Shown here: positions 44,040 through 53,183 of the stretch, one piece after another
Numbering within the stretch: position 1 is the stretch's first letter
How the letters are laid out: every line of letters starts with the position of its first letter
NCBI GenBank assembly: GCA_947499565.1
Contig: CANMOV010000001.1
Location: forward strand, 992,001-1,056,000
Reading direction: 5' to 3'
Source: an uncultured Croceitalea sp.
GTDB lineage: Bacteria; Bacteroidota; Bacteroidia; Flavobacteriales; Flavobacteriaceae
DNA: 64,000 nucleotides
Made by a program: the position numbers and the translations under genes
Notes under the pieces: generated by a model
What the model saw: only the letters and a program-made list of their open reading frames with translations
The model's database searches: none
What the model was told of the DNA's origin: nothing

Positions 44040-44586
44040 GCATAAAAAGTTTAAAACAGCAAAGGAATCACGCATTTCAATTACGGAGTTAATGCTTCCC
44101 TCCCACTCTAATTTTGGAGGAAAGGTACATGGCGGTTATATCCTAAATCTTATGGATCAAATAGCTTTTGCTTGTGCAAGCAAGCATTCGCAACGTTACT
44201 GTGTAACGGCTTCCGTAAATAGGGTAGATTTTCTAAACCCTATTGAGGTTGGGGAACTAGTAACTTTAAAGGCATCTATTAATTACACAGGCAGAACTTC
44301 AATGGTGGTTGGGGTTCGCGTGGAATCTGAAAATATTACTACTGGAAAAACCAAACATTGTAATTCCTCTTACTTTACCATGGTTGCAAAGGACGATTCA
44401 GGAAAAAGTATTGCAGTTCCAGGGTTAGTAATAAAAGACAAACAGGGTATGCGCCGATTTGCTAGAAGCAAGGAACGGAAATTATCTGCATATGATAGGG
44501 ATAGTAAATACAAATCTGAAAAGTTTAAAGTAGACGACTTCATTCAGTATTTGGAAGGTGAGAATATAAAAATGGATTTAGATTAA
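44029..44586 (+). CDS. acyl-CoA thioesterase, hot-dog fold
   Basis: A ~185-residue cytosolic thioesterase of the YciA/BFIT type: SNFGGKVHGGYILNLMDQIA with the active-site region at ~residues 30-48, CVTASVNRVDFLNPIEVGEL and SMVVGVRVESENI. It hydrolyses acyl-CoA thioesters; the preferred chain is unknown. Start codon is unsure: the ATG at 43978 overlaps the previous gene by 62 bp, while a TTG at 44029 gives the usual N-terminus (KFKTAKESRISITEL) with an 11-bp overlap. The 3' end overlaps the convergent pgl gene by 9 bp. Confidence 0.88.
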   Translation: MGIEHKKFKTAKESRISITELMLPSHSNFGGKVHGGYILNLMDQIAFACASKHSQRYCVTASVNRVDFLNPIEVGELVTLKASINYTGRTSMVVGVRVESENITTGKTKHCNSSYFTMVAKDDSGKSIAVPGLVIKDKQGMRRFARSKERKLSAYDRDSKYKSEKFKVDDFIQYLEGENIKMDLD

Positions 44587-45291
44587 AGCATCAGCAGCTG
44601 CTTCATCCATAAACCAAGTTAAATTTCCTGACTTAGGGTTTACCAATGAGGCAGGGTATTGTGCATAGTTTTCTTTCTTATTATGGATTTCATCAACTTT
44701 TTCGGCTTTTCCAGACCCAGTGACTAAAAAGGTTACTGCTTTAGCGGTATTAATTACACGACCATTAATAGAAACTCGTTTTTGACCAGAATCCGGATGT
44801 GTTGCCACAACACAATGTTCTTGCGCATCCCACAAATCAATCTCACGGGGAAAAATAGAAGCGGTATGTCCATCATCTCCCATACCAAGAATAACCAGGT
44901 CAAATTGCGGAACACCTTCTACCCTATCCATATTAATTTCTAGCAGATTGCTGTAGCGCATTGCCTCACCTAAGGGGTCGTTTTCTCCCAAAATACGATG
45001 AATATTTTCTGAAGGAGTGTCAATTTTAGAAAATAGATGGTCGACCGTCATTTTATAATTACTCTGATTATCTGTTGGTGGCACACAACGTTCATCACCC
45101 CAATAAAAATGGATTTTAGTCCAGTCTATTTTAGTTCCATATTCCGAAGCTAAAACATCAAAAATTAGCTTAGGTGTACTTCCACCAGATAAGGCAACAT
45201 GAAAAATTTCTTTTCCATTAACCATTTTAGCAAAATAATTCGAAAATTGCTCCGCAACTTCTTTCTTATCCTTATATATTTTTACTTCCAT
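44578..45291 (-). CDS. pgl: 6-phosphogluconolactonase
   Basis: A 237-residue DevB-type enzyme that opens 6-phosphogluconolactone, the second step of the oxidative pentose phosphate pathway. Signatures: HVALSGGSTPKLIFDVL, IHFYWGDERCVPPTDNQSN and LVILGMGDDGHTASIFP with the catalytic His. It follows zwf on the same strand after a gap holding a 7-bp tandem repeat, and is probably co-transcribed with it. Confidence 0.96.
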   Translation of the reverse strand: MEVKIYKDKKEVAEQFSNYFAKMVNGKEIFHVALSGGSTPKLIFDVLASEYGTKIDWTKIHFYWGDERCVPPTDNQSNYKMTVDHLFSKIDTPSENIHRILGENDPLGEAMRYSNLLEINMDRVEGVPQFDLVILGMGDDGHTASIFPREIDLWDAQEHCVVATHPDSGQKRVSINGRVINTAKAVTFLVTGSGKAEKVDEIHNKKENYAQYPASLVNPKSGNLTWFMDEAAADALI

Positions 45292-45367
45292 TTCTTCAAA
45301 AACCCAAATTCAAATATCAAGTTCAAACTCAAACTATTCACCTAAACTCATAATCTACATCCAACAT

Positions 45368-45402
45368 CAAGCACCAAGCACCAAGCACCAAGCACCAAGC
45401 AC
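45368..45402. repeat. five perfect tandem copies of a 7-bp unit
   Basis: CAAGCAC is repeated five times without error, immediately after the zwf stop codon (which is at the edge of the array) and ~75 bp before the pgl ATG. The unit length (7) is not a multiple of three and no spacer is present, so it is a simple VNTR, not a CRISPR array. Confidence 0.9.
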
Positions 45403-46935
45403 CTAACAAATCACGCAATAACCCGGGTCATCAGCTAGATTAGAACCAGGATTTCGCCAATAGCCAATACCATCTATTAATTCATCTGCATTCTCTGGAC
45501 CCCAAACTCCAGCCGCATAACCATACATTCTTACATCTTTACCGTCTTTCCAATATTCTAAAATTGGGTCTACAAACTCCCATGCAGCTTCCACTTCGTC
45601 GGCTCTAGCATATAAAGTGGCATCACCCTGCATTGCGTCTAATAGCAAACGTTCATATGCTTCCATTACATGAGTTTCTGCTAAACTAGAATAGTAAAAA
45701 TCCAAATTAGCTCGTTCTACTTTAAAGCCTTGTCCTGGAACTTTCACCCCAAACTTCATAAGAATCCCTTCATCTGGTTGAATTCGAATAACAAGCTTAT
45801 TGTCCTTATTATTTAATCCAGAATCCTGAAAAATTTGATGATGTGGGGCTTTAAAATGGATAACTACTTCTGTTACTTTCGTAGGCATACGTTTTGCAGT
45901 TCTAACATAAAAAGGAACATCTTTCCATCTCCAATTATCTACAAAAAACTTAATAGCTGCATAGGTTTCTGTGGTAGAATTAGATTCAACTCCTTCCTCC
46001 TCACGATATCCTTTTACTTTTTCACCATTTATTATTGAAGACATGTACTGTCCGCGTATGGTATTGTCATGTAGTGTTTTCTCGTCTCGCATAATACGTA
46101 ACGATTTTAAAGCCTTTACTTTTTCGTTACGTATTTCTTCAGCTTGGGCGCCAATTGGTGGTTCCATTACAATTAAAGAAACTATCTGTAACAGATGATT
46201 TTGAAACATATCGCGCAACGCGCCAGATTTATCATAATAGCCTCCTCGCTTTTCAACACCAACACTCTCAGCATTTGTAATCTCTATATGATGTATGTAA
46301 TTTCTATTCCAAAGTGGTTCAAAAATACTGTTAGCAAAACGCGTAACCAACAAATTCTGTACGGTCTCCTTCCCTAAATAGTGATCTATTCGATATATCT
46401 GTGGTTCTGTAAAAAACTGTTGTAATCCAGCATTTAATTTTTTCGCGGTCTCCAAACTATAACCAAATGGCTTTTCAACTATCAAACGTTTCCATCCATT
46501 ATTTTGCGTGTTTAACCCAGCGTCAGCCAGGTTTTTAGCAATGGTTTCATATAAAGTTGGTGGCGTAGATAAATAATACATGATATTACCATCTGTACCA
46601 TATTTTCCATTTAAGTCTTCTATGCGCTTTCTTAATCTGCCGTAATCGGTATCATATGCTCCGCCCAAGTCCTCATAAAAGAATTTATTGGCAAAATCTT
46701 GAATTTCTTCCTGAGCTATATCCGATAGCTTTTCTTTTAAATACTTACTTTCTAAAACTACTTTTTTGCGAAAATCAGTATCCGTCATATCACTTCTACT
46801 GGCTCCTAAAACAATAAAATTATTAGGTAATTGCTTGGCAGCAAAAAGGTTAAACAATGATGGAACTAATTTTCTAGCAGTTAAATCACCAGAGGCGCCA
46901 AATATCACAAGCATTTGGTTTTCTGTTTTCTTCAT
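45403..46935 (-). CDS. zwf: glucose-6-phosphate 1-dehydrogenase
   Basis: A 510-residue enzyme that oxidises glucose-6-phosphate and makes NADPH, opening the pentose phosphate pathway. Signatures: FGASGDLTARKLVPSLFNL (coenzyme loop), RIDHYLGKETVQNLLVTRFA with the catalytic His near residue 185-200, and a C-terminal domain ending YWRNPGSNLADDPGY. I prefer the ATG at 46935 to a GTG three codons upstream. It is divergent from gnd, sharing a ~100-bp regulatory gap. Confidence 0.97.
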   Translation of the reverse strand: MKKTENQMLVIFGASGDLTARKLVPSLFNLFAAKQLPNNFIVLGASRSDMTDTDFRKKVVLESKYLKEKLSDIAQEEIQDFANKFFYEDLGGAYDTDYGRLRKRIEDLNGKYGTDGNIMYYLSTPPTLYETIAKNLADAGLNTQNNGWKRLIVEKPFGYSLETAKKLNAGLQQFFTEPQIYRIDHYLGKETVQNLLVTRFANSIFEPLWNRNYIHHIEITNAESVGVEKRGGYYDKSGALRDMFQNHLLQIVSLIVMEPPIGAQAEEIRNEKVKALKSLRIMRDEKTLHDNTIRGQYMSSIINGEKVKGYREEEGVESNSTTETYAAIKFFVDNWRWKDVPFYVRTAKRMPTKVTEVVIHFKAPHHQIFQDSGLNNKDNKLVIRIQPDEGILMKFGVKVPGQGFKVERANLDFYYSSLAETHVMEAYERLLLDAMQGDATLYARADEVEAAWEFVDPILEYWKDGKDVRMYGYAAGVWGPENADELIDGIGYWRNPGSNLADDPGYCVIC

Positions 46936-46993
46936 AGAAAGCACTATAGATTATTTGAGAGTAACGAATATAACGTTTATTTTAGGTTCCGCT

Positions 46994-47014
46994 TAAGTAC
47001 AATTAAAGTACTTA
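46994..47014. promoter_or_regulatory. candidate operator in the zwf-gnd divergent gap
   Basis: A perfect 7-bp inverted repeat, TAAGTAC-AATTAAA-GTACTTA, in the gap between two divergent pentose phosphate genes. Also nearby on the minus strand is TATATTCG, one mismatch from the -7 consensus, which could serve zwf. The role as a regulator site is inference. Confidence 0.3.
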
Positions 47015-47039
47015 TTGCTTTCTTAATAACAACTTTATA

Positions 47040-48449
47040 ATGGCAAATACATACGATTTTGGATTAGTGGGATTGGGCGTAATGGGAAGAAATTTTATCC
47101 TTAATGTCGCTGATAATGGATTTACTGCTTTTGGTAATGATTTGGATGAAGAAAAAGTGAATGCGCTTATTGAAGAGGGAGGCGATGCAGAAAAAGTGAA
47201 CGCCACAACTGATGCTAAGGTCTTTGTAGCCGCTTTGAGTAAACCACGGAAAATTATGCTTCTAGTGCCAGCAGGTAAAATTGTAGATGTGGTTATTGAA
47301 AGTCTATTACCTCTACTTGATGAAGGAGATATTATTATTGATGGTGGCAATTCTTTTTTTACTGATACCGATAGACGCGAGGCATATTTAAAAGGGAAAG
47401 GAATTAATTTCTTTGGAGCTGGTGTATCTGGAGGTGCAAAAGGAGCTCGAAAAGGCCCCAGCATTATGCCTGGAGGTTCCCGAGAAGCATATCAACATGT
47501 AAAGCCCATTTTTGAAGCGGTATCTGCTAAATATAAAGGAGAGCCTTGTGTAACATATTTAGGACCAAAATCAGCAGGAAATTATGTTAAAATGGTACAT
47601 AATGGTATTGAGTATGGATTAATGCAATTGACTTCTGAAATATATGATTTACTTAAAAAAGCCGGAGGCCTATCAAATCAAGAATTGCATCAAACGTATA
47701 GCAAATGGAATAAAGGACGTTTACAATCTTTTTTAGTTGAAATTACTTCAGAAATTTTAGCCCAAAAAGATGACTTGACTGATGGGGATTTAGTTGATGC
47801 CATTTTAGATAAAGCCAAACAAAAAGGTACTGGTAAATGGACATCACAAAATGCTATGGATTTAGGTATTCCAGTTCCTACTATTGATATTGCCGTAAGT
47901 ATGCGCGAGATTTCTGCTTTAAAAGAGGAACGCATTAAAGCGGATGAGTTATATGACAGACCCTCTCCTACAGCGGTAGACAAGGCAGGTTTTATCACTA
48001 AGGCAGAAGAGGCTTTATATTTTGCTTTTATTATGGCCTATGCCCAAGGAATGCATCAATTAGCAGATGCTAGTAAAGAATACGGTTACGACTTAGATTT
48101 AGGAGAAATCGCTAAAATATGGCGTGCAGGTTGTATTATTAGAGCTGGTCTATTGGCGGATATTACAGAGGCGTTTAAAGCGGATGATACATTGTCAAAT
48201 CTATTGTTATCGTCTTCTTTTGTAGAGAAAGTACAAGGTACGGTAGATGCAACTCGTGAATTGGTTGCTTATGGAGCAACCAATGGTATTCCTTTACCAG
48301 GTCTTTCCAACTCCTTAACTTATTTTGATGCTTATACTTCTCAGCGCTTGCCGCTAAATATGATACAAGCACAACGCGATTATTTTGGTTCGCATACTTA
48401 TGAAAGACTAGATAGAGGTGGGATTTTCCACACAGAGTGGGAGGATTAG
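47040..48449 (+). CDS. gndA: 6-phosphogluconate dehydrogenase, decarboxylating
   Basis: A 469-residue enzyme that oxidises 6-phosphogluconate to ribulose-5-phosphate with NADP. Signatures: GLVGLGVMGRNFILNVADNG at the N-terminus, DGGNSFFTDTDRRE, GAGVSGGAKGARKGPSIMPG, YLGPKSAGNYVKMVHNGIEY with the catalytic Lys near residue 183, and SHTYERLDRGGIFHTEW at the end. Length is normal for the long (GndA) form. It is followed after a few bases by a small GIY-YIG-like gene, whose possible GTG start overlaps it. Confidence 0.97.
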   Translation: MANTYDFGLVGLGVMGRNFILNVADNGFTAFGNDLDEEKVNALIEEGGDAEKVNATTDAKVFVAALSKPRKIMLLVPAGKIVDVVIESLLPLLDEGDIIIDGGNSFFTDTDRREAYLKGKGINFFGAGVSGGAKGARKGPSIMPGGSREAYQHVKPIFEAVSAKYKGEPCVTYLGPKSAGNYVKMVHNGIEYGLMQLTSEIYDLLKKAGGLSNQELHQTYSKWNKGRLQSFLVEITSEILAQKDDLTDGDLVDAILDKAKQKGTGKWTSQNAMDLGIPVPTIDIAVSMREISALKEERIKADELYDRPSPTAVDKAGFITKAEEALYFAFIMAYAQGMHQLADASKEYGYDLDLGEIAKIWRAGCIIRAGLLADITEAFKADDTLSNLLLSSSFVEKVQGTVDATRELVAYGATNGIPLPGLSNSLTYFDAYTSQRLPLNMIQAQRDYFGSHTYERLDRGGIFHTEWED

Positions 48450-48454
48450 AAGAA

Positions 48455-48805
48455 ATGGGCAAATTGAAATATCGTGTGTATGTCATTGAGCTTTCGAAAA
48501 AGGTTTTTACCCAGAATAGAAAATTTCGAGAAGCAAATCCTCAATTTAATGGAGTGCTCCAATGCCTTTATGTAGGGATGACAAGCAAAACACCAAAAGA
48601 ACGATTTAATCAACATAAAACAGGTTATATTTCCAAAAAAGGATTTAAAATTTCTGCAACTATTGTTGAAAAATATGGGCTCTATTTACGAGGAAGTTTA
48701 TTCAATCACTTACCCTTATTTAATTCACGTACTGAAGCTTTAAAGCAAGAAGAACAACTCGCTCTTGAATTACGAAGAAAAGGTTATGCGGTATGGTTCA
48801 ACTAA
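48455..48805 (+). CDS. small GIY-YIG-like protein
   Basis: A 116-residue protein: KYRVYVIELSKKVF at the start, then LYVGMTSKTPKERFNQHKTG near residue 40, and LKQEEQLALELRRKGYAVWFN at the end. The YVIEL...LYVGMT spacing with a downstream RxxxH resembles the GIY-YIG nuclease fold, though the key Gly-Ile-Tyr and Tyr-Ile-Gly triplets are only approximate. I start at ATG 48455; a GTG at 48437 would overlap gndA. The database habit of naming such proteins as sugar isomerases is not supported by any motif here. Function is unknown. Confidence 0.65.
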   Translation: MGKLKYRVYVIELSKKVFTQNRKFREANPQFNGVLQCLYVGMTSKTPKERFNQHKTGYISKKGFKISATIVEKYGLYLRGSLFNHLPLFNSRTEALKQEEQLALELRRKGYAVWFN

Positions 48806-48975
48806 AAAATACCTATCAGGTACTATTGGTGCTAATTCTAGATTTTTATTAAAATAATCGCATTAAAAACACCTCTAGTTTCTATACTTTGCGACTTCAC
48901 TTTTGTTCCTCACAATCAGAATATCGATGCCAAGTTGAGCCATTAATTAAAGAATGATAACTACCTAAATAAAAT

Positions 48976-49016
48976 AAATCCCAAACTCTAGGTTTAAAAA
49001 TTAGAATTTGGGATTT
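48976..49016. terminator. terminator between the GIY-YIG-like gene and carB
   Basis: A 10-bp inverted repeat, AAATCCCAAA/TTTGGGATTT, with a ~20-base loop and T-rich flank on the minus strand, just after the carB stop. The U-run is interrupted. Confidence 0.6.
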
Positions 49017-49034
49017 ACATAATTAAAAAATTAA

Positions 49035-51887
49035 TTACTTACTTAAATACATTTTTCTTCGAGAATATAGATTGTAGAATTCATCATCCTTTAGACTATC
49101 TATAAACAAGATGCTTTCTCCTGTACTCTTCATCTCTGGGCCTAAATTCTTATTTACATTAGGGAATTTATTAAAAGAGAAAACTGGTTGTTTTATAGCA
49201 TAACCCTCTAATTGTGGATTAAAATCAAAATCCTTCACTTTTTTCTCACCTAACATCACTTTTGTAGCATAATTAACATAAGGTTCTTTATAAGCCTTAG
49301 CGATAAAAGGAACTGTACGAGAAGCCCTAGGGTTAGCTTCAATAATATAAACCGTATCGTCTTTTACGGCAAACTGAATATTTATTAACCCTACTGTATT
49401 TAGTGCCAAAGCAATCTTCTTTGTATGGTCTTTTATCTGCTGCATTACAAACTCTCCTAAGTTAAATGGTGGTAACGTAGCATTAGAATCTCCAGAGTGA
49501 ATACCACACGGCTCAATATGTTCCATTATTCCTATGATGTAAACATCTTCCCCATCACAAATAGCATCTGCCTCTGCCTCAATGGCGCCATCTAAATAAT
49601 GATCCAGTAATAGTTTGTTATTTGGAATGCTACGTAATAAATCAACTACATGCGCCTCTAAATCTTCATTATTAATTACAATCTTCATTCCTTGACCACC
49701 TAAAACATAGGATGGTCTAACTAAAAGAGGGAAGCCAAGCTCATCTGCCAGTTTTAGAGCGTCATCCGCACTTTCTGCTACGCCAAACTTTGGGTAAGGA
49801 ATGTTATTCTCTTTTAATAAAGTTGAGAAACTACCGCGATCTTCCGCTAAATCTAAAGATTCAAAGCTTGTTCCGATAATTTTAATACCATATTTAGAAA
49901 GTTTTTCGGCTAGTTTTAGTGCTGTTTGACCACCTAGTTGTACAATAACACCTTCAGGCTTTTCATGTAAAATAATATCATAGATGTGTTCCCAAAATAC
50001 AGGCTCAAAATAGAGCTTGTCCGCAGTGTCAAAATCTGTCGAAACCGTTTCTGGATTGCAGTTAATCATTATGGTCTCATAACCACATTCTGCCGAAGCC
50101 AAAACTCCGTGAACACAACAATAATCAAACTCGATGCCTTGTCCAATTCTGTTTGGACCAGAGCCTAAAACAACAATCTTTTTCTTATCAGTGACTACAC
50201 TATCATTGGTTACGTATCGTTTTCCATCTGCTGTTTCAATTTCCTCCTCGAAAGTAGAATAATAATAAGGCGTCATCGCCTTAAACTCCGCAGCACAAGT
50301 ATCAACCAATTTATAAACCCTATTGATGTTTAAATCTGTTCGTTTGGTATGTACTTCGCTCTCATAACAATCGAGCATATGTGCTATCTGTCTGTCTGCA
50401 AAACCTTTTTGTTTTGCTTCTAATAAAAGTTCTTTAGGCAGATTAGCAATTGTATACTTGGAAATTTCTTGTTCTAGTAGATGTAATTCTTCATATTGCT
50501 TTAAGAACCACATGTCAATTTTGGTGATTTCATGAATCCTACTCAACGGAATTCCCATTTGTATGGCATCATAAATCACAAAAACTCTATCCCAACTTGG
50601 TACAGTAAGTTTTTGGATTATGGTATCATATTGTTTATAGCCCTTGCCATCTGCTCCTAGTCCATTACGTTTTATCTCTAACGACTGCGTAGCTTTATGA
50701 AGCGCTTCTTGGAAGGAACGTCCAATACCCATAACCTCTCCAACTGCTTTCATTTGAAGCCCTAGAGTTCTATCTGAACCTTCAAACTTATCAAAATTCC
50801 AACGTGGTATTTTCACAATAACGTAATCCAATGTTGGTTCGAATAAAGCAGAAGTTGATTGTGTAATTTGGTTTTGCAATTCATCCAAGGAATATCCCAT
50901 GGCTAATTTTGCAGCTACTTTAGCAATAGGATAACCGGTTGCTTTTGAAGCTAAAGCAGAAGAACGCGAAACCCTCGGATTAATTTCAATTGCAATAATA
51001 TCCTCTTTTTCATCAGGACTTACCGCAAATTGTACATTACAACCTCCTGCAAAATCACCAATACTACGCATCATATGGATTGCCATATCACGCATACGTT
51101 GATAGGTTCTATCCGATAATGTCATCGCCGGTGCTACAGTAATCGAATCCCCGGTGTGAATTCCCATTGGATCCATATTCTCAATGGCGCAAATAATAAC
51201 TACATTATCATTTTTATCCCGAAGTAATTCTAACTCATACTCTTTCCAGCCCATCATCGCCTTATCTATCATCACCTCGTGAATGGGTGAGACTTCTAAT
51301 CCATGGCTTAATAAATCATCAAAATCCTCAGGGTCGTGAACTATAGAGGCTCCAGCACCACCAAGGGTAAATGAAGCTCGAATAACTAAAGGAAAACCAA
51401 ACTCCTGAGCAATTTCTTTTCCTTTTAAAAACGAAGTCGCCGTGGCTTGGGGTGCCATACCTACTCCAATTTTTGTCATTAATTCGCGGAACTTTTCTCT
51501 GTCCTCTGTAATATTTATAGCATCAATATCAACACCAATAATTTCTACATCAAAATCTTCCCAAATACCTTTCTCATCTGCTTCAATACATAAGTTTAAT
51601 GCTGTTTGTCCTCCCATTGTCGGTAAAACTGCATCAATATATGGGTGCTTCTTAAGAATTTCTACTATCGATTTGGTAGTTAAAGGCTTTAAATAAATAT
51701 GATCTGCCATTACGGGATCCGTCATTATTGTTGCCGGATTACTATTTATTAAAATAGTTTCTATTCCGTCTTCACGCAGAGAACGTAGCGCTTGCGATCC
51801 AGAATAATCAAATTCACATGCTTGACCAATAACTATTGGTCCAGAACCTATTATTAAAATCGATTTAATTTCTTCTCTTTTTGGCAT
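49035..51887 (-). CDS. carB: carbamoyl-phosphate synthase large subunit, short form
   Basis: A 950-residue synthase that makes carbamoyl phosphate from bicarbonate, ammonia and two ATP. Two ATP-grasp halves are visible: the first with IGSGPIVIGQACEFDYSGSQ, the second with VLGSGPNRIGQGIEFDYCCV. Both have the GGQTALNL-type loops and the NPRxSR motifs of each active site. The protein ends soon after FNKFPNVNKNLGPEMKSTGE. It therefore lacks the ~120-residue C-terminal MGS-like domain that binds UMP, IMP and ornithine in the 1073-residue E. coli enzyme. This short form seems usual in Flavobacteriia. It lies downstream of rpmH, separated by a terminator. Confidence 0.97.
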   Translation of the reverse strand: MPKREEIKSILIIGSGPIVIGQACEFDYSGSQALRSLREDGIETILINSNPATIMTDPVMADHIYLKPLTTKSIVEILKKHPYIDAVLPTMGGQTALNLCIEADEKGIWEDFDVEIIGVDIDAINITEDREKFRELMTKIGVGMAPQATATSFLKGKEIAQEFGFPLVIRASFTLGGAGASIVHDPEDFDDLLSHGLEVSPIHEVMIDKAMMGWKEYELELLRDKNDNVVIICAIENMDPMGIHTGDSITVAPAMTLSDRTYQRMRDMAIHMMRSIGDFAGGCNVQFAVSPDEKEDIIAIEINPRVSRSSALASKATGYPIAKVAAKLAMGYSLDELQNQITQSTSALFEPTLDYVIVKIPRWNFDKFEGSDRTLGLQMKAVGEVMGIGRSFQEALHKATQSLEIKRNGLGADGKGYKQYDTIIQKLTVPSWDRVFVIYDAIQMGIPLSRIHEITKIDMWFLKQYEELHLLEQEISKYTIANLPKELLLEAKQKGFADRQIAHMLDCYESEVHTKRTDLNINRVYKLVDTCAAEFKAMTPYYYSTFEEEIETADGKRYVTNDSVVTDKKKIVVLGSGPNRIGQGIEFDYCCVHGVLASAECGYETIMINCNPETVSTDFDTADKLYFEPVFWEHIYDIILHEKPEGVIVQLGGQTALKLAEKLSKYGIKIIGTSFESLDLAEDRGSFSTLLKENNIPYPKFGVAESADDALKLADELGFPLLVRPSYVLGGQGMKIVINNEDLEAHVVDLLRSIPNNKLLLDHYLDGAIEAEADAICDGEDVYIIGIMEHIEPCGIHSGDSNATLPPFNLGEFVMQQIKDHTKKIALALNTVGLINIQFAVKDDTVYIIEANPRASRTVPFIAKAYKEPYVNYATKVMLGEKKVKDFDFNPQLEGYAIKQPVFSFNKFPNVNKNLGPEMKSTGESILFIDSLKDDEFYNLYSRRKMYLSK

Positions 51888-51930
51888 TCTAAATTGGTTA
51901 CTCGTTATTCAAAATTTTTCAAATTTCGGC

Positions 51931-51968
51931 AAAAAAAAAGGTGCTAAACTTAAAGAAGTAGCACCTTT
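51931..51968 (-). terminator. rho-independent terminator between rpmH and carB
   Basis: On the minus strand, AAAGGTGCTA/TAGCACCTTT (10-bp stem) is followed by a run of Ts. It should stop most rpmH transcripts before carB. Confidence 0.85.
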
Positions 51969-51990
51969 GTTAAAAAGTTATTGACAGTCA

Positions 51991-52149
51991 TTATTTTTTA
52001 TGTCTTGGCTCAGATGAGACTGTAAGTTTTTTTCTTCCTTTAGCTCTTCTACTAGCAAGAACTTTTCTGCCATTAGCACTAGCCATGCGCTCTCTAAAGC
52101 CATGTTTGTTTCTTCTTTTCCTTTTTGAAGGCTGATATGTTCTTTTCAT
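51991..52149 (-). CDS. rpmH: 50S ribosomal protein L34
   Basis: A 52-residue, very basic ribosomal protein: [20 protein letters not shown], then [20 protein letters not shown] and a short tail ending SEPRHKK. The conserved core is complete, and the extra C-terminal residues are common in Bacteroidota. In many bacteria rpmH neighbours dnaA or rnpA; here it stands alone, with its own promoter and a terminator in front of carB. It is short and easily missed by length cut-offs. Confidence 0.97.
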   Translation of the reverse strand: MKRTYQPSKRKRRNKHGFRERMASANGRKVLASRRAKGRKKLTVSSEPRHKK

Positions 52150-52199
52150 TTCGAAGTTTATATAAAAATAGCGCTAAAATGCTACTCAATTTCCGGGCG

Positions 52200-52229
52200 C
52201 AAATATACAAAGAGTTTTTGCTTTGACAA
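52200..52229 (-). promoter_or_regulatory. Bacteroidota-type promoter of rpmH
   Basis: On the minus strand TTG, 19 bases, TATATTTG: a full match to the TTG-N19-TAnnTTTG promoter, about 50 bases before the rpmH start. Confidence 0.78.
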
Positions 52230-52253
52230 ATGGTTTCTAAAAAATGTTTGTGT

Positions 52254-52261
52254 TAGTTTTG
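52254..52261 (+). promoter_or_regulatory. candidate -7 box of the DUF6263 gene
   Basis: TAGTTTTG fits TAnnTTTG, 28 bases before the ATG at 52290. The expected -33 TTG is not at standard spacing. Confidence 0.4.
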
Positions 52262-52289
52262 TCATTCGGTAAAAGAACAAAACAATAAC

Positions 52290-53180
52290 ATGAAATACAA
52301 CAGGAAAAGTGCACTCATAGTTTCATTTTTTATGGTACTCGCACTTCAAGCACAAACTTCTTTAAAATATAACCTTAAAGAAGGTACTATTTTTAAAGTA
52401 AGGCAAGAAGCTAAACAGCTTATTACACAACAACTAGAAGGTAACAAACATGAAATGACTAATGATTTAACTGGTCTTTATGATTTTAAAGTGGTTGGTG
52501 TTGATGATAAGGGGTATGATTTAATCCTAATATTTCAGGATTTTGCTCTAAAATCTAACTCAAGCATCCAAGGTGTATTGATGGATGTGAAGGCAACTGA
52601 ACTGGTAGAGGGTGATATAATGTCAGAAATGTTTCATTCTCTTATTGGGCATGAACTTGCTATGCGAATGAATTCAAATGGCTCTGTAGTTTCCGTAGAA
52701 GGCGGTGATGAATTAATTAATAAAATGATTTCTGCAGCCGGTATTGAAGATGAGTTCACTACAAATTTAATGCGCAAATCTCTAGATAAAGAATTTAGTT
52801 CTAACGGTTTGGCAAAAAGTTTTGAGCAAATGACATTCTTTTATCCTGATACTGAAGTTGCTGTAGGTGACACTTGGGAAAACACGTATTCTGGAAAATT
52901 ATCTTCAAATAATACTTTTAAGTTGGAAAAAGCAGAAAACAATACTACTTCTATTACAGGAACAGCTGCAATTGTTATGAATACAGAAGAGTCTGGAGCC
53001 ATTATGTCTTTGAGTGGTTCTCAGGAAAGTGCTATTCAAGCAAATACAACAACTGGTTTTATTCAAAAGATTATGATATCCAGCCTTGCCGAAGGAAATA
53101 CAAAAATGTCTCAAATGGGAAATGTAGAAATACCTACAACCATAGAATCAACAATTACTTACGAATTATTAGAAAACTAA
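52290..53180 (+). CDS. DUF6263 family exported protein
   Basis: A 296-residue protein with a signal peptide (ending LALQAQ) and a DUF6263-like body: LKYNLKEGTIFKVRQEAKQL, the EGDIMSEMFHSLIGHELAMR region, then a beta-rich C-terminal part (FYPDTEVAVGDTWENTYSGK). No catalytic motif is visible. The family is common in Bacteroidota and has no known function. A TPR gene follows after three bases on the same strand, and the pair is probably one operon. Confidence 0.78.
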   Translation: MKYNRKSALIVSFFMVLALQAQTSLKYNLKEGTIFKVRQEAKQLITQQLEGNKHEMTNDLTGLYDFKVVGVDDKGYDLILIFQDFALKSNSSIQGVLMDVKATELVEGDIMSEMFHSLIGHELAMRMNSNGSVVSVEGGDELINKMISAAGIEDEFTTNLMRKSLDKEFSSNGLAKSFEQMTFFYPDTEVAVGDTWENTYSGKLSSNNTFKLEKAENNTTSITGTAAIVMNTEESGAIMSLSGSQESAIQANTTTGFIQKIMISSLAEGNTKMSQMGNVEIPTTIESTITYELLEN

Positions 53181-53183
53181 CTC

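Noticed and set aside
45368-45402. Tandem 7-bp repeat as a CRISPR array
   Set aside because: No spacers, unit far too short, no cas genes; it is a simple tandem repeat.
46195-46377. Short plus-strand ORFs over zwf
   Set aside because: Antisense to a clear enzyme gene, with odd composition.
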